A stretch of DNA of 64,000 bases from Salminus brasiliensis (taxonomy: Eukaryota; Chordata; Actinopteri; Characiformes; Bryconidae). Positions 23,079 through 36,177 of the stretch are shown piece after piece. The position numbers were made by a program, and so were the translations under genes. Each line of letters opens with the position of its first letter. The stretch's first letter is position 1. The notes under the pieces are model-generated. The model was given only the letters and a program-made list of their open reading frames with translations. It was not told where the DNA came from and did not search any database. The DNA lies in assembly GCF_030463535.1 (NCBI RefSeq), contig NC_132899.1, forward strand, positions 16,836,990 to 16,900,989. Direction: 5' to 3'.

Positions 23079-24947
23079 GTTACATTCTGAAGCATCTTGA
23101 AATGTGCTAGAGAATGACGAAGGCTTATGAACAGTCATCACACACAACACAACAAAAAGGATTTCCACCGTAGAACAGGATACAGAGTACTCTACCTATG
23201 TCTATTAACCAAATCTACTAGACATAAAACTAGTGACATCTAGTGGTCATTCAGATCATGACTGCTAGGGGTGATAATTCCTATACATACAAATAAAATT
23301 AAAAAGGACAAAGAGGTAGATATATACATGTGATTATACATAAAAGTTCTTTATTTTTATGCATAATTACATTAACAGTTGAAGTGTTTCTGTCTCTTTT
23401 GTAAGACCTCTATTCCAATGAACACAGCAAGCGTACTACAAGGAAAAGGAAAGGGAGCAGTTTTCTCAGGAGCGAGGTTACTAGAAGAATGGGCTACTAC
23501 AAAACTCCATAAAGTTTGCTGCAAAATGTTTACCTCTCAGGTATGACATTACTCCTCTCTGAATGTGTGGGTTTTAGGCTGAGAAATATGGAGAAAGACA
23601 GTAACAAAACAGGAACTAACAAGACCGGTAAAGCATATCGCTTTAACACACTTAAAATACTGCAACAGCACTTTTAAGCATTACATATTTAGCAAGGTGT
23701 TTACCTCTTTTCAGGGGAAGGTTGCCTGGCTCCACAGAGCTGAAATCATTGATACACACATAAAGTTGCTCTCCTGCCTTAGTAGGGGGGACGGTGATGG
23801 ATTCCACAAAGGTGCTGGGAAACTGGCCTGGGAAAAGACAGAGAGAGTAGCATGGTAAACCAAAGAAATAAAACTTGCTGATTTGTACGAGAAAAAAAAA
23901 TCCCTCAGATAAAATCTGTATTTAGTCAAGTGAGTTCTATCATTAATTTATGTACTGTATTTACTGCAAGTAATGTGGCACTTAAGCCAGTAACAGTTCT
24001 TTATATGTCAGTATACTTCACAGGGGTGTAAACTGCATCAATTTATTATAATTAGCCTTATATAACAATACAAATACAGCATGTCATACTGTATCACAGC
24101 ATATCGTATTTTATTTATTTATTTCACTAAATGCTCCCATAAACCGAAACTGAAACAGTAATATATTAACTTAAGGAACTTTCTTTCAGCCACTCCTTTT
24201 TCTGTATCAAAAATGCTTTGAATTGAGACCCCAATAAATTAAATAAATGAGTAATTTTGTGACTCGTCAGACTATAAAGGCATGATGCCACAGCCTTAAG
24301 GTGGTAAATCAACTACACCAGTCTTGGAATGTCAGATCTTTTACTAATAAATAAAACTATTATAATACTCAATAAAGTAGGTGCACATTTGAATGATTTT
24401 AGAATAAGAAGCTCTACAGCTTTGTAAATGGGGGCAGTTGTTAGAGCACTGGGTTACTGATTACAGGGTGGTGGGTTTAATACCCTGGCTTGCTAAACTG
24501 CCACTGTTGGGCCCTTGGGCAAGGCCAACAACCCATTTGGTGCCATAGGGGCTAATGCTCCGCTCTGATCCCAGCTTTGCGAGGGGGTATGCGAAGAGAA
24601 GAATCTAGCTGTACTGTACTATACTGTACAAGTGTGTACAAAAGTCCAAAGACAATAAAGACACTTATCTTGAAAACCTCTAAAATGGCCAAAAGAAAAA
24701 CCTTCATATCTTTCAACGAAGGTCGGTGTAAAATAACTTACTTTTTTGTGAATAGCTTTAAATCATGTTTTCAGTAAGAAATTTGCAGTGTAACTGTACC
24801 TGTGACTCCATCTTTGATTCCAAGCAGCCAAAATTCATCCACCACGCTAAGGACTTCAACCACATCACCAGCAAAAAGAGGAAGCTCCTCTGAGACGCTG
24901 GGCAGGAACTCAAATACAGCACGCACCACCGAGCCTGCCTCCATCAT
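19445..24947 (-). CDS. dnmbp: Dynamin-binding protein (Tuba), N-terminal half, three coding exons seen
   Basis: Tuba is a scaffold and Cdc42 guanine-nucleotide exchange factor that links dynamin and actin regulators at membranes and apical junctions. Exons 24800-24947, 23705-23827 and 19445-21754 join in phase 1 throughout to give 860 codons. SH3 domains are at about residues 5-62, 68-124, 151-206 and 279-333, each with the ALYDF-like, WxxG and FP..FV signatures. An acidic Glu/Asp tract lies at 229-277, followed by a long Ser/Pro-rich linker with several PPPPxP motifs and a charged coiled coil at about 762-860. Human Tuba has the same order before its DH domain. The DH, BAR and two C-terminal SH3 domains are not in the exons I could identify and must be encoded further left. 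The neighbour cpn1 matches the human gene order. Family identity is firm; the gene is only partly covered. Confidence 0.93.
22430..22662. mobile_element. MITE-like element in dnmbp intron 3
   Basis: The right end reads GTCGTGTGACAGTGATG and the interior has AATCGACCAATAGAAAAGCTCC and TGACTTCCACTGAAACTTTTAACC, which are reverse-complement modules of the family seen at 2469 and 25516. The left terminus (CACTGTCCTGTAAAAG) is eroded. Confidence 0.5.
23018..23076. repeat. (CA)n microsatellite
   Basis: An uninterrupted CA run in dnmbp intron 3, about 0.6 kb 3' of exon 3. Confidence 0.98.
23705..23827 (-). CDS. dnmbp: dnmbp exon 3 (end of SH3-1, start of SH3-2)
   Basis: A strong acceptor, CTGTCTTTTCCCAG, leads into the exon and AGAG|GTAAAC ends it; 123 nt, phase 1 to phase 1. 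It encodes the last strand of SH3-1 ([11 protein letters not shown]), a short linker ([10 protein letters not shown]) and the first half of SH3-2 ([21 protein letters not shown]). Splitting each SH3 across an exon boundary explains why neither half stands out alone. Confidence 0.94.
24425..24672 (+). mobile_element. tRNA-headed SINE in dnmbp intron 2
   Basis: The head GCAGTTGTTAGAGCACTGGGTTACTGATTACAGGGTGGTGGGTTTAATACCC resembles tRNA A and B boxes. It is followed by the widespread fish SINE body (CTGCCACTGTTGGGCCCTTGGGCAAGGCC) and ends near GACAATAAAGACACTTATCTTG. A tail-only copy of the same family is at 60190-60395 and a reverse head at 41490-41610. It lies about 130 bp from the donor of dnmbp exon 2. 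Confidence 0.75.
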
Positions 24948-24957
24948 CCCTCGTTAC
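24800..24957 (-). CDS. dnmbp: dnmbp exon 2 (first coding exon, SH3-1)
   Basis: The acceptor GGTTCTCTCAG is followed by a 10-nt leader and two tandem ATG codons (24945-24947 and 24942-24944); the second has the better context. An in-frame TAA two codons upstream (across the splice) fixes the start. The exon ends ACAG|GTACAG in phase 1. It encodes [17 protein letters not shown], then [20 protein letters not shown], the RT-loop and n-Src half of the first SH3 domain. Confidence 0.94.
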
Positions 24958-25515
24958 CTGAGAGAACCAAAAAGACAGTCAGCAAAGTCACTTATTGCAC
25001 TGTCAGAGTTTGGCCACTAGATGGCTCAGGATGATGAAGATTTAGTCACTCCACCTTCATTAATGAGGACACTGAAGCAGCTGTTGGACACAAACAAACA
25101 AGCATAAAACAAATGGAATTTACCACTTTTAAACAAACACTGAACACAACTCTGTGAATGTAAGAAATATCAGAAAAGGACCACTTAGAGGTTGGTCTTC
25201 ACTTTCTCTTCCACATGGTGAGACACGTTCATCTGTCCTCTAAAATGCCATTAGTCATTCAGATAGGTCTTAACTGGGTGGAGAATATGAGCGAGAGGCC
25301 TTGCCTGGGCAATGAGTCATAAAGTCCAGTGTGTAAGCGTGTGTGTATGTGCTTCTAACAGAGAGAATCAATGAGTGTTTGTCTGTGCACATGAAAATGT
25401 TTATAGAGGGCAAGTCCTGGCCAGCATTAGTGAGCTCTTCTCGTAATCTGACTGTGTGAAAGTAAAAGCTTTTGGATTTTCCCTTCATGGAAAAACACAA
25501 GCAGATACTAATCGT

Positions 25516-25680
25516 CGCTGTCAGGCAAAGACAGGCATCTTCAAAACAACCATTTTTAATGGAAGTCAATGGAAAAAGATTTTATTCCATATCATTTCAT
25601 AGCATTTACATTCGTCCATTCATCACTGGCAGATGTTTAAAAGTGAAACAGGGCATTATTAAGGTTTCTGTGTGACAGTA
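25516..25680. mobile_element. MITE-like element, near full-length copy
   Basis: The left terminus is CGCTGTCAGGCAAAGACAGG and the right terminus GGTTTCTGTGTGACAGTA, imperfect inverted repeats. The interior has AATGGAAGTCAATGGAAAAAGATTTT and ATTCGTCCATTCATCA, shared with the copies at 2469 and 17805. About 165 bp, no ORF. Confidence 0.6.
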
Positions 25681-28169
25681 ACATTCTTTACTTTATTAAA
25701 AGGTCTATGTGAGCTAGACTTATTATGATAAACAGCAGTTTCAGGGTATGAAGAGAAGGTAAAGTGCAGTGATGAGGAGAAAGAAAGAAAGAAGAGAAGG
25801 GGATACACATGTTTCATTTACTCAAAGGCTTCTCTGTCTGGAGTGTTATGTGCTGGAGGGGGGTAGGGGGGGATTAGTTGTCCTCTGTGGACAACCTGGC
25901 CATTTGGTTTAGGGGTGACAGGTGACCCGGCTGGGAGTGGGGGTGGATCAGGAGTCATTTTGCCATGACCACAGCCATAAATTGTGCAGCATAGCCTTGT
26001 TTAAATGTGTGTGTGGGGGTTGAATTTCCTGATCAGTTTACAGGTATTTTAAAAGTCTTTTCACAAAAGCCTATTAGCAACAACTAAATTGATTACGGTA
26101 ATAATAACAACCTTGTTTTGTAAAAACAAAAACATTCTGTAAGAGGGTTTAATAAGGAACATATCTACCTGCAGTTCACATCACTACTATTTTAACTGTA
26201 ATTTAAATTGCAAATATTGTCTATAAATTAAGGTACAGGCCTGTACTGACCAACACATTCTCAAGGATGAAATTTGAATGTAGGGATAGGGCATGTAGGG
26301 ATCTGCCAGGATATCCATCTATCATAATGAGCATTGAAAAGAAAGACAATCTGAATGAAAATCTGAAAATTTGATTTAGTGCAGAGTGTTCAATAAGAAT
26401 CTGTTAATCTCTGCAAATTCTACTTTTTTTGTAAATATTGTATGTTGTATGAGTACTGAGGACATCCATGACATCCAGACATCAGTCTTGTGGTGTAATG
26501 TTTTATGAATAGTTATATGGCCCAGCTTTGCTTCAATGCTGAATGTAATGTACAGGGATGCCACTTCGTTGTAGTTGTGCTGTCCTGTTCACAGAACATG
26601 GCTGCTTCTGATTGGTCTAACTCCTACATGCAGTTCACAAACCCCATGTTTTGAGGTTAGACTTCCCCACTTTACATTTTTTTTCAACAATTTTATAGAT
26701 AGTTATAATTAAAATGTCAGCTCTTTTAAACTCAGCGAATTCCATTCACTTCTACTCTATAATTCATACGATTGATCTGGTCATTTTGACAGCTTGCAAA
26801 ATGCTCCAAGAGTTTTGGGGGCAACATGGCTGACATCTAGTTCTCTGCGCCTAAGTGACTGTTTTAATGATAATCCTTTGTTTAATCTAATGGTTCCTAA
26901 ACGGTTCCTTGGGAACTCCTAGACTGTCAACATTTTTGCACCAAGTCATAGTCATACAGCAAAAAATCTGGCAAGTCAAGATTTGAGGTTCTGTGTAAAT
27001 ACAGCAGTACACTTTTCCAGTCAGGCAGTAGAAGAGGCACCTTTTTCCTTTCTAGACTGCCAGAGTCAGTTACTGCAGGAATGTGCCCTGTCGTAACAGG
27101 CCATGAGAGAGTACCAACTTTCCACGCCTCACGGGAGATACACACACAACCTCATGAGATACAGAAGCCTATAAACAGCATCAAGCCATTAACGTGTGCC
27201 TGTGCCGTGAGGTCTTCAGAACTTGTTACGTTGACTTTAAGGGGCGCACTGGATGGTTTATAACACTAACAGAGTAAAGTGGTTACACAATCACACCATC
27301 TGGTTTGATTAAGTCTCTGGAAAGTGCACAAAGCCCTCCCAAACCCAATCCCAATGCATCGTTTAAGGCCATTTAAAGGAGTCATGAATGAGTTTGGATC
27401 AAAAGAAGATTTCCTTTCTCTTTCTGAAAGGAAAAGCCAAGAAATAAAAAGTATGAAGCACTTATATATAAGCTTCTCCCTGCATTTCTATGCCTTAAAT
27501 GGATGTGTATGACCACAAAGTGAACACAATTAGAAACTGCTCAACTGTTTCCTAACAAAAAAACATGCTCTAGACCATCTTAAGCACCATGTATCATATT
27601 ATTTATTATTTAAAGTTTTCCCATAATCTTCCACTACAATATGAATTTTGCCCACCTCTAAATCATCTTCTGATTTCTGGCTTTGGCACGTTGGACCAGT
27701 AGCAGGGAAAAACTACAGTTATTAATATCATGTTCAATTCCCCCCTTCCACCACCCCCTATCATTCAGTTAAACAGTCAAATAGTTCATAGACCCTTTAT
27801 AATATTGTGTTTTACTTTCAATGACAATACGTCATGATATGAAAGGAAAAATGCATCATGACTTCTGAGCGAAGGCTAGCAGCTGTTCTTCATTTATAAT
27901 GATAATATTCCAATCAGTGTCAGCTGTCAGCAATGCATTGTTCAAAGCATTTTCCAGGGGACTGTGTTAAAGACAGGCACTAATAAAACACTGGGTAAAC
28001 TGTCTGAGATCTGTTCTGATTTTTTTGCATTCAATTGGTTTATTGTGTTTTTGAACAAGCTAGACAGTAAGCAAACTTTCTTACTTTTCATTCTTGCCCA
28101 AGCGAAACCATCTAATCAGGTTGCAAACTGATTTCATATTTTACTGCTTGCTTTTATGTTATAATAAGT

Positions 28170-28530
28170 TGTTTGTAAATTTATCCCCCCTTTTCTCCTA
28201 AGTTGGTACTGCCAATTAACCCACCCATTCATAGCTCCCATCTACCACTGCAAGCAATGCTCCTGAGACTAGGAAGGTAAGGAATTAACATTTGTCCTCC
28301 GATACAAGAGAAGTCTACAAAAAGCCACTGCCTGTTCTTGCAGGAAAGCGTTGGGTCCCTTGCTCCACCACACAAGCTAACAGTCCAACATTGCTTAAGA
28401 GTGATGAGGAGAGAGAGCAGCATCTAATCATCAGAGAGAGAACGGCCAGTTGTGCTCCCTCTGAAACCAGCTGCTGATGGCAAAATGGCATGGCCCGAGA
28501 TTCCCGGGAGACAGTGGTAGCACATTAGAC
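28170..28530. mobile_element. Dispersed fish SINE-like repeat
   Basis: This block matches in outline a common fish repeat: TTTATCCCCCCTTTTCTCC, GCCAATTAACCCACCCATTC, TCCTCCGATACAAGAGAAG, then GAGTGATGAGGAGAGAGAGCA and a right end GGCATGGCCCGAGATTCCCGGG that resembles a tRNA B-box region in the opposite orientation. It is diverged. Family name not assigned. Confidence 0.55.
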
Positions 28531-30619
28531 TTAGCTACTCAGAGCCCGAGTTGCTTCTATTTTCCTTACAGATGCAGCGATCATGACTTTTATGGCTGAT
28601 CTATCTTGATTGTGTTGTCTTTATGACTCAATTGGTTGTTATTGCTTATTTCATGGGCTGGCTTTTATTACCCCTTTTTTAAAGCAAAGTTCAAACTGCA
28701 TGGTTTAAATGAACACATGAAACACACCAGCACTTTAACAGGACTATCACCCAAAGTTTTCACAGAAATAAAGTGTGCTATTTCATGGGGCAAATAAAAA
28801 AAATTAATTCTTAAATAAAAAAAGGTCTATTTCTGTCAGTCGTTAAAGAACATGAAATCAAACAAAGAACTATGCTAACATAAGAGTCAACAGTAACACA
28901 CAAGTCCTGAAGGCTCACTTACAGCTGCAGCATGTTGTGTTTTCTTCAGTTTAATACAATTGAATTATATTGTTGGCTTATTAAGGAGGTCGAGGTTGGA
29001 TGAACTGGGTGTATCAGAGTGGGGAAAACAAGAAACACGATGCTAGCACTGAGGAGACATATAACCTCATCCATTCTTACATCAAGACTGGTTTCAATTG
29101 TGTCTGCTATTCCCACAACTGAATTTGTTGGTGTAATCCTTATCCATCCTCCCCAGCAGATTCTTCCTTCTATAAAACGTAGAGGTAAAATAGTAACTGG
29201 TTGTGTTGGATCTTGTTCTATCTGTCAGTGTACTGTTCTTATGCTGTTTCTACACTGTATAAGATTTATAAATTGACTACAGCTCACGTGTGTGTATGTG
29301 ATGTCTCCCGACGTTCCCTGAAACCATGAATAAACAGTGGGTGTCTGAATAATCACAGGTGAGATCACTTTAGACCAGGTGATCAGCGTGGCATGCCCTG
29401 GCATAAAGGCCACGTCTACCTGAACAGTGACTCTGTACCTTATGTATAAAACTCCTTTGGCTTTCCACCACGTCTCCTGCACCATGTTCAAACATGAAAT
29501 GATCAGAATGTCTGTACATCCCCAACATCTGGCGTCTACATGGAGAAAAGTGGAGATTTTAAGGAATGGAATCCAATCCACTGACAGGTTTAGGCACAGA
29601 GCAAAGGTGAAGACACACCCTTAGAAACAGGAGCATTTAAACAAGCTCTAATCAGAGAAATACCATTTTTGCCTACAGACCTAGCATTATAAACTATACC
29701 TGGTACATGATCGACCCATCCTGTGGCTCTTATAAATGTGCATAAATTTGGCAGTGTTCTAGATACACACAGAACAGAAACTTTACACATCATGAGAATG
29801 TAATTTTGGTACACTGCTGTATAGGACATTACCTACTACTTTAGATCCTAAACTGTATTAATGAACATGTACTCTGAATCAATGTACCTTGTATGCTGTG
29901 TATTCTTATATCTTTGCAAACACTGCATGATCTCTGCTCATTCTCCTGCTGATCAAGAGGAGAGCATGAAGGGCACAGGCCTACACCCACAACAGACACC
30001 TCACACATAGAGGAGCTGAGCATATGGTCCCGCTGAGAGAGACAGAGATGCCGTACAGAATGTGCAGTGTATGCAACAGAAAGAATAAAAAGTAAAAAGA
30101 ACAAACACAGACAGTAAACAGACAAAGACAGAAGAAAACACAGCAATCTAACTGAAAAAAAGCAAGGACGTAAAAAAAGGTGACAGTGAAAGCGGAGTAA
30201 TCCAGATTAAGTGTGCCGAAGTGTAGCAGTGTAGGCAGGGAGAGATCAGCGGGAGTTCAACAGACAGACACCTGCACAAGGTACAGCAAAGGCCAGATTA
30301 CCAGACACACCGTGAACACGCCTGTCTCTTCTCTACCTCACACTGCAAACAGATCTAACGATTCCTCTTGACGAGTCTGAGATGTTTGTGAAATGCTGGT
30401 ATGTTTGGCTCATTGAAACATTGAGCTCTTACCATGCATTCCTTTATGGAAAGTCACTGGGAACAATAATTCACCAGTCAGCATGATCCATCCCTGCTGT
30501 GAAAGCTCCACAACAGTGGGACTGGAAGCCTGCTGGCTGTGACGGACTGTCCAAATCCCACTGCTCATTAACTATGTTCAAAACAACCAGTCCTGTTACA
30601 TAAAATTACAAAAAGCAGC

Positions 30620-30750
30620 AATACACTCTTAAAAACAGGTGCCAAAGGTGCCAAAAACTTTTTTTTATGGGATGTTCCTTAAAAAGCTCTTTTTGTAAAG
30701 TATGAAGAAATTTTTTTAAAGTTTTAAGAACTTTCACATAATGTAAAATT
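30620..30750. repeat. Dispersed repeat with CACTCTTAAAAACAGGTGCC terminus
   Basis: The sequence ACTCTTAAAAACAGGTGCCAAAGGTGCC followed by TTTTTTATGGGATGTTCCTTAAAAAG is a recurrent fish motif family, related to the copy at 31785-31935. No coding content. Confidence 0.45.
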
Positions 30751-31784
30751 TCTAAAACAACCAACCTATCCATGCCCCACCCACAAACTGCAAGGATGAA
30801 ATTCATGACAAAAGGCATCTCAGAAGACAGAAATAGATATCAGTATATAATAAATGCACTGTGTATCCGAGATTAGGGTAAAATAAATTATACTGGGCAG
30901 ATATGATCTGCGTCATCTGCCTCTGCAGATTTTCCTGCATACAAAAAGTAGCATGACATGTTTAGTCTAATTTGACACTGCACCTGACATTGCAGGTCCC
31001 GCAAGGTCACATACTGTGCAGCTCTAAATTTTATGCATCTTAAAGTGGAAAAATTGTGTTTCATACATTATTTAAATTGTACAACTTTACTGGCCTTAAA
31101 GACCTTGAAGAAAGATGCTGAACTGCATACTAAGAGCCAATTGGCAACAGGCCCTAATGAATACATTATAAATGCTGAGGAAGACTCTAAGGACCATAAT
31201 CATAGGTGCAGTACATTTATAACACACAACAAAACGTTGATGAATGCATGCTGCAGAAAATGAGAGCTCCAGTTTTCCCCCAGAACATGCAGCACAGGTC
31301 CCCAACATAGCCTTTTATTCTGTAGCCAATCAATCATAACTTATGATTGGAAGGTTGGAAAATGAAATGAGATGCTAACATTAGCTCAACTAGCCCAACT
31401 AGAATGTCTCATTAGAACAACTGTGATTCTGTTCTGTAAAGCACAGGATATTCAAAAGTCTACACTTGTGAGACTGCATTCAACTGTGTCCGATCACACC
31501 CCATAGCCATCGCCAACTGATGACCACACCGGTGCCGATTTATGATTGACGCAACACTTTCCCACGCCACCAGCACACCATGTGAGCACGTTTTTAGAAA
31601 GAAAGAACCGAGAGTGCTGAGAGCGAGAACTGGTTTCACAGAGCAGCTCAAACCACAGAAGGATGTCTACTCAGACATCTGTAGGCTAACCTTTTTCTTC
31701 CTTATGGCTTCATAGCAGTTGTTGTAGGTTTAAGAAAGCACATATTTACAGCATATAAACGGCTTCTTGTAAGCTACACTGTCT

Positions 31785-31935
31785 TGAACATTAAAGAGGC
31801 TTCATTTGGTTCTTTGAGTGGTGCCATGGAAGAACCAGTTGTGGTTCCATAAAGAAGCATATTTGCAGTAGAGATGTATGAAGGTTCAGAACCTTTAACG
31901 TGTTAAAGAACCTTCATTTTGGTCCCACGTGCTCA
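31785..31935. repeat. Dispersed repeat (GGTTCCATAAAGAA type)
   Basis: The segment TTCTTTGAGTGGTGCCATGGAAGAACC, GGTTCCATAAAGAAGC and TTAAAGAACCTTCATTTT has the inverted TTCTTTNNNNGGTTC architecture of a common short fish repeat. It yields no credible frame. Confidence 0.5.
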
Positions 31936-32900
31936 TATTCTACAAAGGAACATCACTTGGACTGAGTTTCTCCAGGCCTTCATTCAGAGGAGTGTGACGC
32001 TGATTGGAGCTGAAAGCAGGCGGTGGGCTGACACTGCCAGGCATGAGACTCTTGAAGCTCAGATGATTTTAAAGTCAGAGAGAACAAAAAACAAAAGAGG
32101 TGAGTAACTCGACTGTGCTAATGAATATAGACGAGACAACAAAGAGTGCTAGTGAGACTGAGAAAGAGTGTGAGGGTGTGTAAGAGAGAGAGAGAGGGAA
32201 AGTGAATGCACGTTTTTGTCTCCCTACCACTTGGCACAAGGGAGAAAGTGGCAGTGTAACGACAGGCAGCTTTATAAACACGAGTCACTTTCTGCAGTGT
32301 GTCTATTCTAAGAGTCATCTGTGCACAAACACACACACACACAGCTGAAAGACAAAGGAATGACTGTCATTGAGGACTGGTATGATGTAATGTAAGTGCA
32401 TGTGTGGTTCCTGGTAATGCTGGTGAAGTTTGTGAAGTATGCCGTCCTACTGTATGACATGTATGTGTGTGTGTGTGTGTTTATATAGCACTAAATGATA
32501 TAAGCCCCAGTGCACATGGATGCACGTGTGCTCTCTGTGTTTACTGTCTGAAAGGCTTGACCCAGTCTGACCTCTCTTTAAGACGGCAGCTCTGAAGCTC
32601 AGAAGCTGCAGACTAATGACTGAACAGCAGTGAAGATGAAACCCAGCTAATAACCCGCGCACTAGGGGGTGGAAATCTGTTACAACATGAGAGTTGGTTT
32701 GGATTTTTAGGAAGCAATTCATTGCATCATAATATTTCAACCTTATCATGGCTGGGTTCATGTTATATTATTTGTAGGCATGTGTAGCATCAGGATGAGC
32801 AGTATGTGCGAGCGGTGCAGCATAAAGTTTTGTGATATTAAAGACATTTCTGCTTACTATTTTTTTATATACAGACCACAATATTCCAGTTTTCTGCAAT

Positions 32901-32901
<1 letters not shown>

Positions 32902-32952
<51 letters not shown>
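32902..32952. repeat. (AC)n microsatellite
   Basis: An AC run of about 50 bp in dnmbp intron 1. Confidence 0.97.
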
Positions 32953-32954
<2 letters not shown>

Positions 32955-32999
32955 AAACTACTGAATATGGGAAGTGAAAACACACACACACCCAGAGCA

Positions 33000-33125
33000 G
33001 TGGGCAGCCACCCCAGTGCCTGGGGAGCAATTGGGCTTTGAGTGCCTTGCTCAAAAGCACCTCAGCCGTAAACGCTGACGGAGGAGAAAGTGCTGTTCGA
33101 TCACTGCCCCCACCGGAGCAAGAAA
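33000..33125. repeat. SINE-like fragment (GGGGAGCAATTGGG family)
   Basis: The string GTGGGCAGCCACCCCAGTGCC, TGGGGAGCAATTGGGCTTTGAGTGCCTTGCTCAAAAGCACCTCAG matches a well-known fish interspersed repeat body. Ends are unclear and it is truncated. Confidence 0.6.
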
Positions 33126-35846
33126 TGCCCATTTTCCATAGTATTGATTTCAATGTGCACTTCAGAGAAGTGTGTTCTCTGTATGTGAACTTAGGATGTG
33201 CCTATGATTTTGCATAAGTGTTATAGATCAACAATCCAAAACTGATGCAGCTGAATCTCCACCTGCAGATCAATGAAATCACAATGACTAGCTTTCTATC
33301 CACACACCTCAGCCCTGATGAATGAACATGTCTACTTTTTCCCTCCAGTTTACACACTCTCTCTCTCCTTTCTCTCCCCTCTCTCCCCTCTCCCAGCTTC
33401 AGCACTCATTCATGTCTTCATGCTCCAGAGAAACTCAAAGTAAAAACATCCTGCCTGTGACAGAACACAAACCACCCTCCCATCTCCCTCTCTTTCTCTT
33501 CTTCCCTCGCTCTCCAGCAGTTCTGCATCTCTGTCAGGCCGTGGCGAGATGGTCAGTGTGGGCCGGAGCCGTGCTGAAATTCGATCTGCTGACTGCCTGC
33601 TTTTATTTATTGAACAGGACCGATTCCGTGCCAACAATGGGGGAGTCGCATGCTGCCCCTCACCGCTATAGCATTGACCTCGGCACGCATTCAAGGCTGG
33701 AAGCTTCCATATTGTGTCACCTTTCTGTTTTGTGTTTTTTATATTACCGCTGGCTGTTTACTATACAGCCAGGCATAAGAATGCTGCCTCCACGAAAATG
33801 CAAAAAGCTTTCATTCAAACAACACAGGTCCTAACAGGTGGTGCAGTGGATCGTTCCAGACCAGCAAACAAGCTTCTCTTTTACTCAGCCCAGAACGGCG
33901 AGTGAGGGAAGGCAGAAGCTCATTAAAATGAAAGCTCATGGCAGGAGGTGTATAATGAGAGCTGAGCAGGGTCGAACAAAAGCTGATCTTATTTCAGGTT
34001 CTCTTAAATAGCAGACTTAAATAGTTGTTCAAAATGTCCAAAACAAAGATATTACAAAGAAAACAATACACAGATTTTAGGGAATACAATCTTAAACTCC
34101 CTGAGAACTCCACTATTGAGAACAGTTTTCAATGCAGTTACTGAATAATAAGCCCTAGAATGAGGATGTCCACAAAGATTAAAGGGTTAATATGTTAATA
34201 GGCCCATCTTTTGTTGTAGGACTATTTGATTTAGTAAAAGTTCTTTTCTCTGCAGTCCTCGCCCGCCTGCTTCAACCCACACCCCACTGGATGTTTGCCC
34301 ACACTGACCGCAGTGCTGCAAATTAAATCCCACCCGCCAATTATTGTGTGGCTCACGCAGCACCCGCGAACACACCTTTATTTGCAGCCTTCTGTCATAT
34401 GTGCATCATACATCACTTATTCTTCCCCTAATTTTGGTTTGATTGCAAGAATGTCAGTATAAATGCAAAGCAAACAGGACTACAATGTAAGAATGTATCA
34501 TTTTCTTGCTTGGTCCAAGTATAAACACAACGCTGCACACATTTCTGGACAAGCCGAGAGATACTGAACCGGCATCTGGGGGGAGGGGAAAAAAAAAAAA
34601 AAAGAAAGTAGACTGAGCAGACACAATAATAAAGGTTTCACACAAATATGACTCTGGATATGCAGCGTCATGCACTTCTTGCAAGTGTTCTCCTGTCTGC
34701 TTTACCAAAGTTACATAGTGCAGTTAGCAGTGAGCCAAGACTAGCAGTCTTTACTAGCAAAGCTAGAAAGCCTATTCTCCTTACAGGTCAGTGGAACATC
34801 ACCATGATTTTGAAGCTGCTATGTTAAGACATGTTTGTGCATAGAGCTTGTCAACATGTAGAGACTGGAAACTGAAGGCCCCAGACTATGACTGGCCCAA
34901 TGATTTCTATGTAGCCTACAGCCAGTTACAAGGGCAGACAAAACTAGCCTTGCACCGTCTGATGATAACCATAGATGATCATTCTCAACTACAATTCTTA
35001 CTTCTCTTTTCTCCTTCTGTTTTGTTCCCCATGTGTCTTTTAATATAAGACAGCTGGTTTTCAGAAGTGAAGCTCCTTCTCTTGAATCCTCTCTGTAACC
35101 TACAATTCAGTCTTCACACTTCCTTTTGCTCCGATCGCTCACACTTCCTCATTTTATCGTCCCCCCCGAAACATGTTGTGTCTCTGGGCTGATGTCATGC
35201 ATAAGGGTAATGGGAGTTGGATCTTTGGCAGTGAAGCCGGGAGTTTTTTCAGGGGAAGCCACATGAGCACATGAGGGAGAGGTGGAGCATTTCCCCAACC
35301 CAAACATTTTGACTGAGAAGGGACACTGCCCAGATGGACACGGTTGCTATGGCTTCTGAGGACTGTTTTGGGAGGCTGCATAAGAAGAACCTTCAAGGTG
35401 TTAACATTTCCCCATAGCTTTCTCCTTTAGTGCATAGTGCAGTGCATAGCACACAGCTAAGCATGTGCAGTTGGCCTCTAAGGAGGGTGTTGGACTACTG
35501 CCCACTACCTCATTCTGAAGTCTCCAGGCCTCAATGTTACGCAACAAAGACTCATTTTCTCTGAAGAACATTCATGGAGAACTAAAGGAGTGATCAATAA
35601 GTGCAGCAGGATGTTGAGCTATATATAATCACCAGCTTCCTGACAGACTCACTAGCCTCCAATGTGCACAACAATCAGTGTAACAGAAAAGTATGAGTCA
35701 AACGTCTGTGTTGAAATTACATTTTGCAGTTACATTACCATTGCTTTGATTCTGCCAGTCTTACACAACCCAAAAGGAGTTGAAGATAAGAGTGATGAGG
35801 GAACCACTGAGTTAATCAATACATTATGGGTAAATACAGTATTAAT

Positions 35847-35850
<4 letters not shown>

Positions 35851-35881
<31 letters not shown>
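35851..35881. repeat. (TAA)n microsatellite
   Basis: A trinucleotide run of about ten units; a separate poly-A run lies at about 35962-35980. Confidence 0.95.
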
Positions 35882-36177
35882 CTTCATACATTAAAGCGGC
35901 ATACATTTGTTGTAAACATACCTACTTGCCACTTACATTAGTGAAATAGTAGCTTCTAAAGTAAAAAAAAAAAAAAAAAAGAAAAATCTAATTTCCTTTC
36001 AATTCGAATATTGTAAATACTTCAATGAACTTAATTCATTAATGGTGAGATTTACCCTAATAGATTAAAAGAGACAATCCAGTGAAAATGAAGATTTATC
36101 TGTTGTAAACATGCCTATAACTGACGCAGTTGCTTTCAATACTGAAAACAAACACCTTCTTATGGAAAACGTTACCT

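Noticed and set aside
33322-33834. 170-codon plus-strand frame in dnmbp intron 1
   Set aside because: Composition is random-like, the antisense strand is also open, and there is no domain or splice context.
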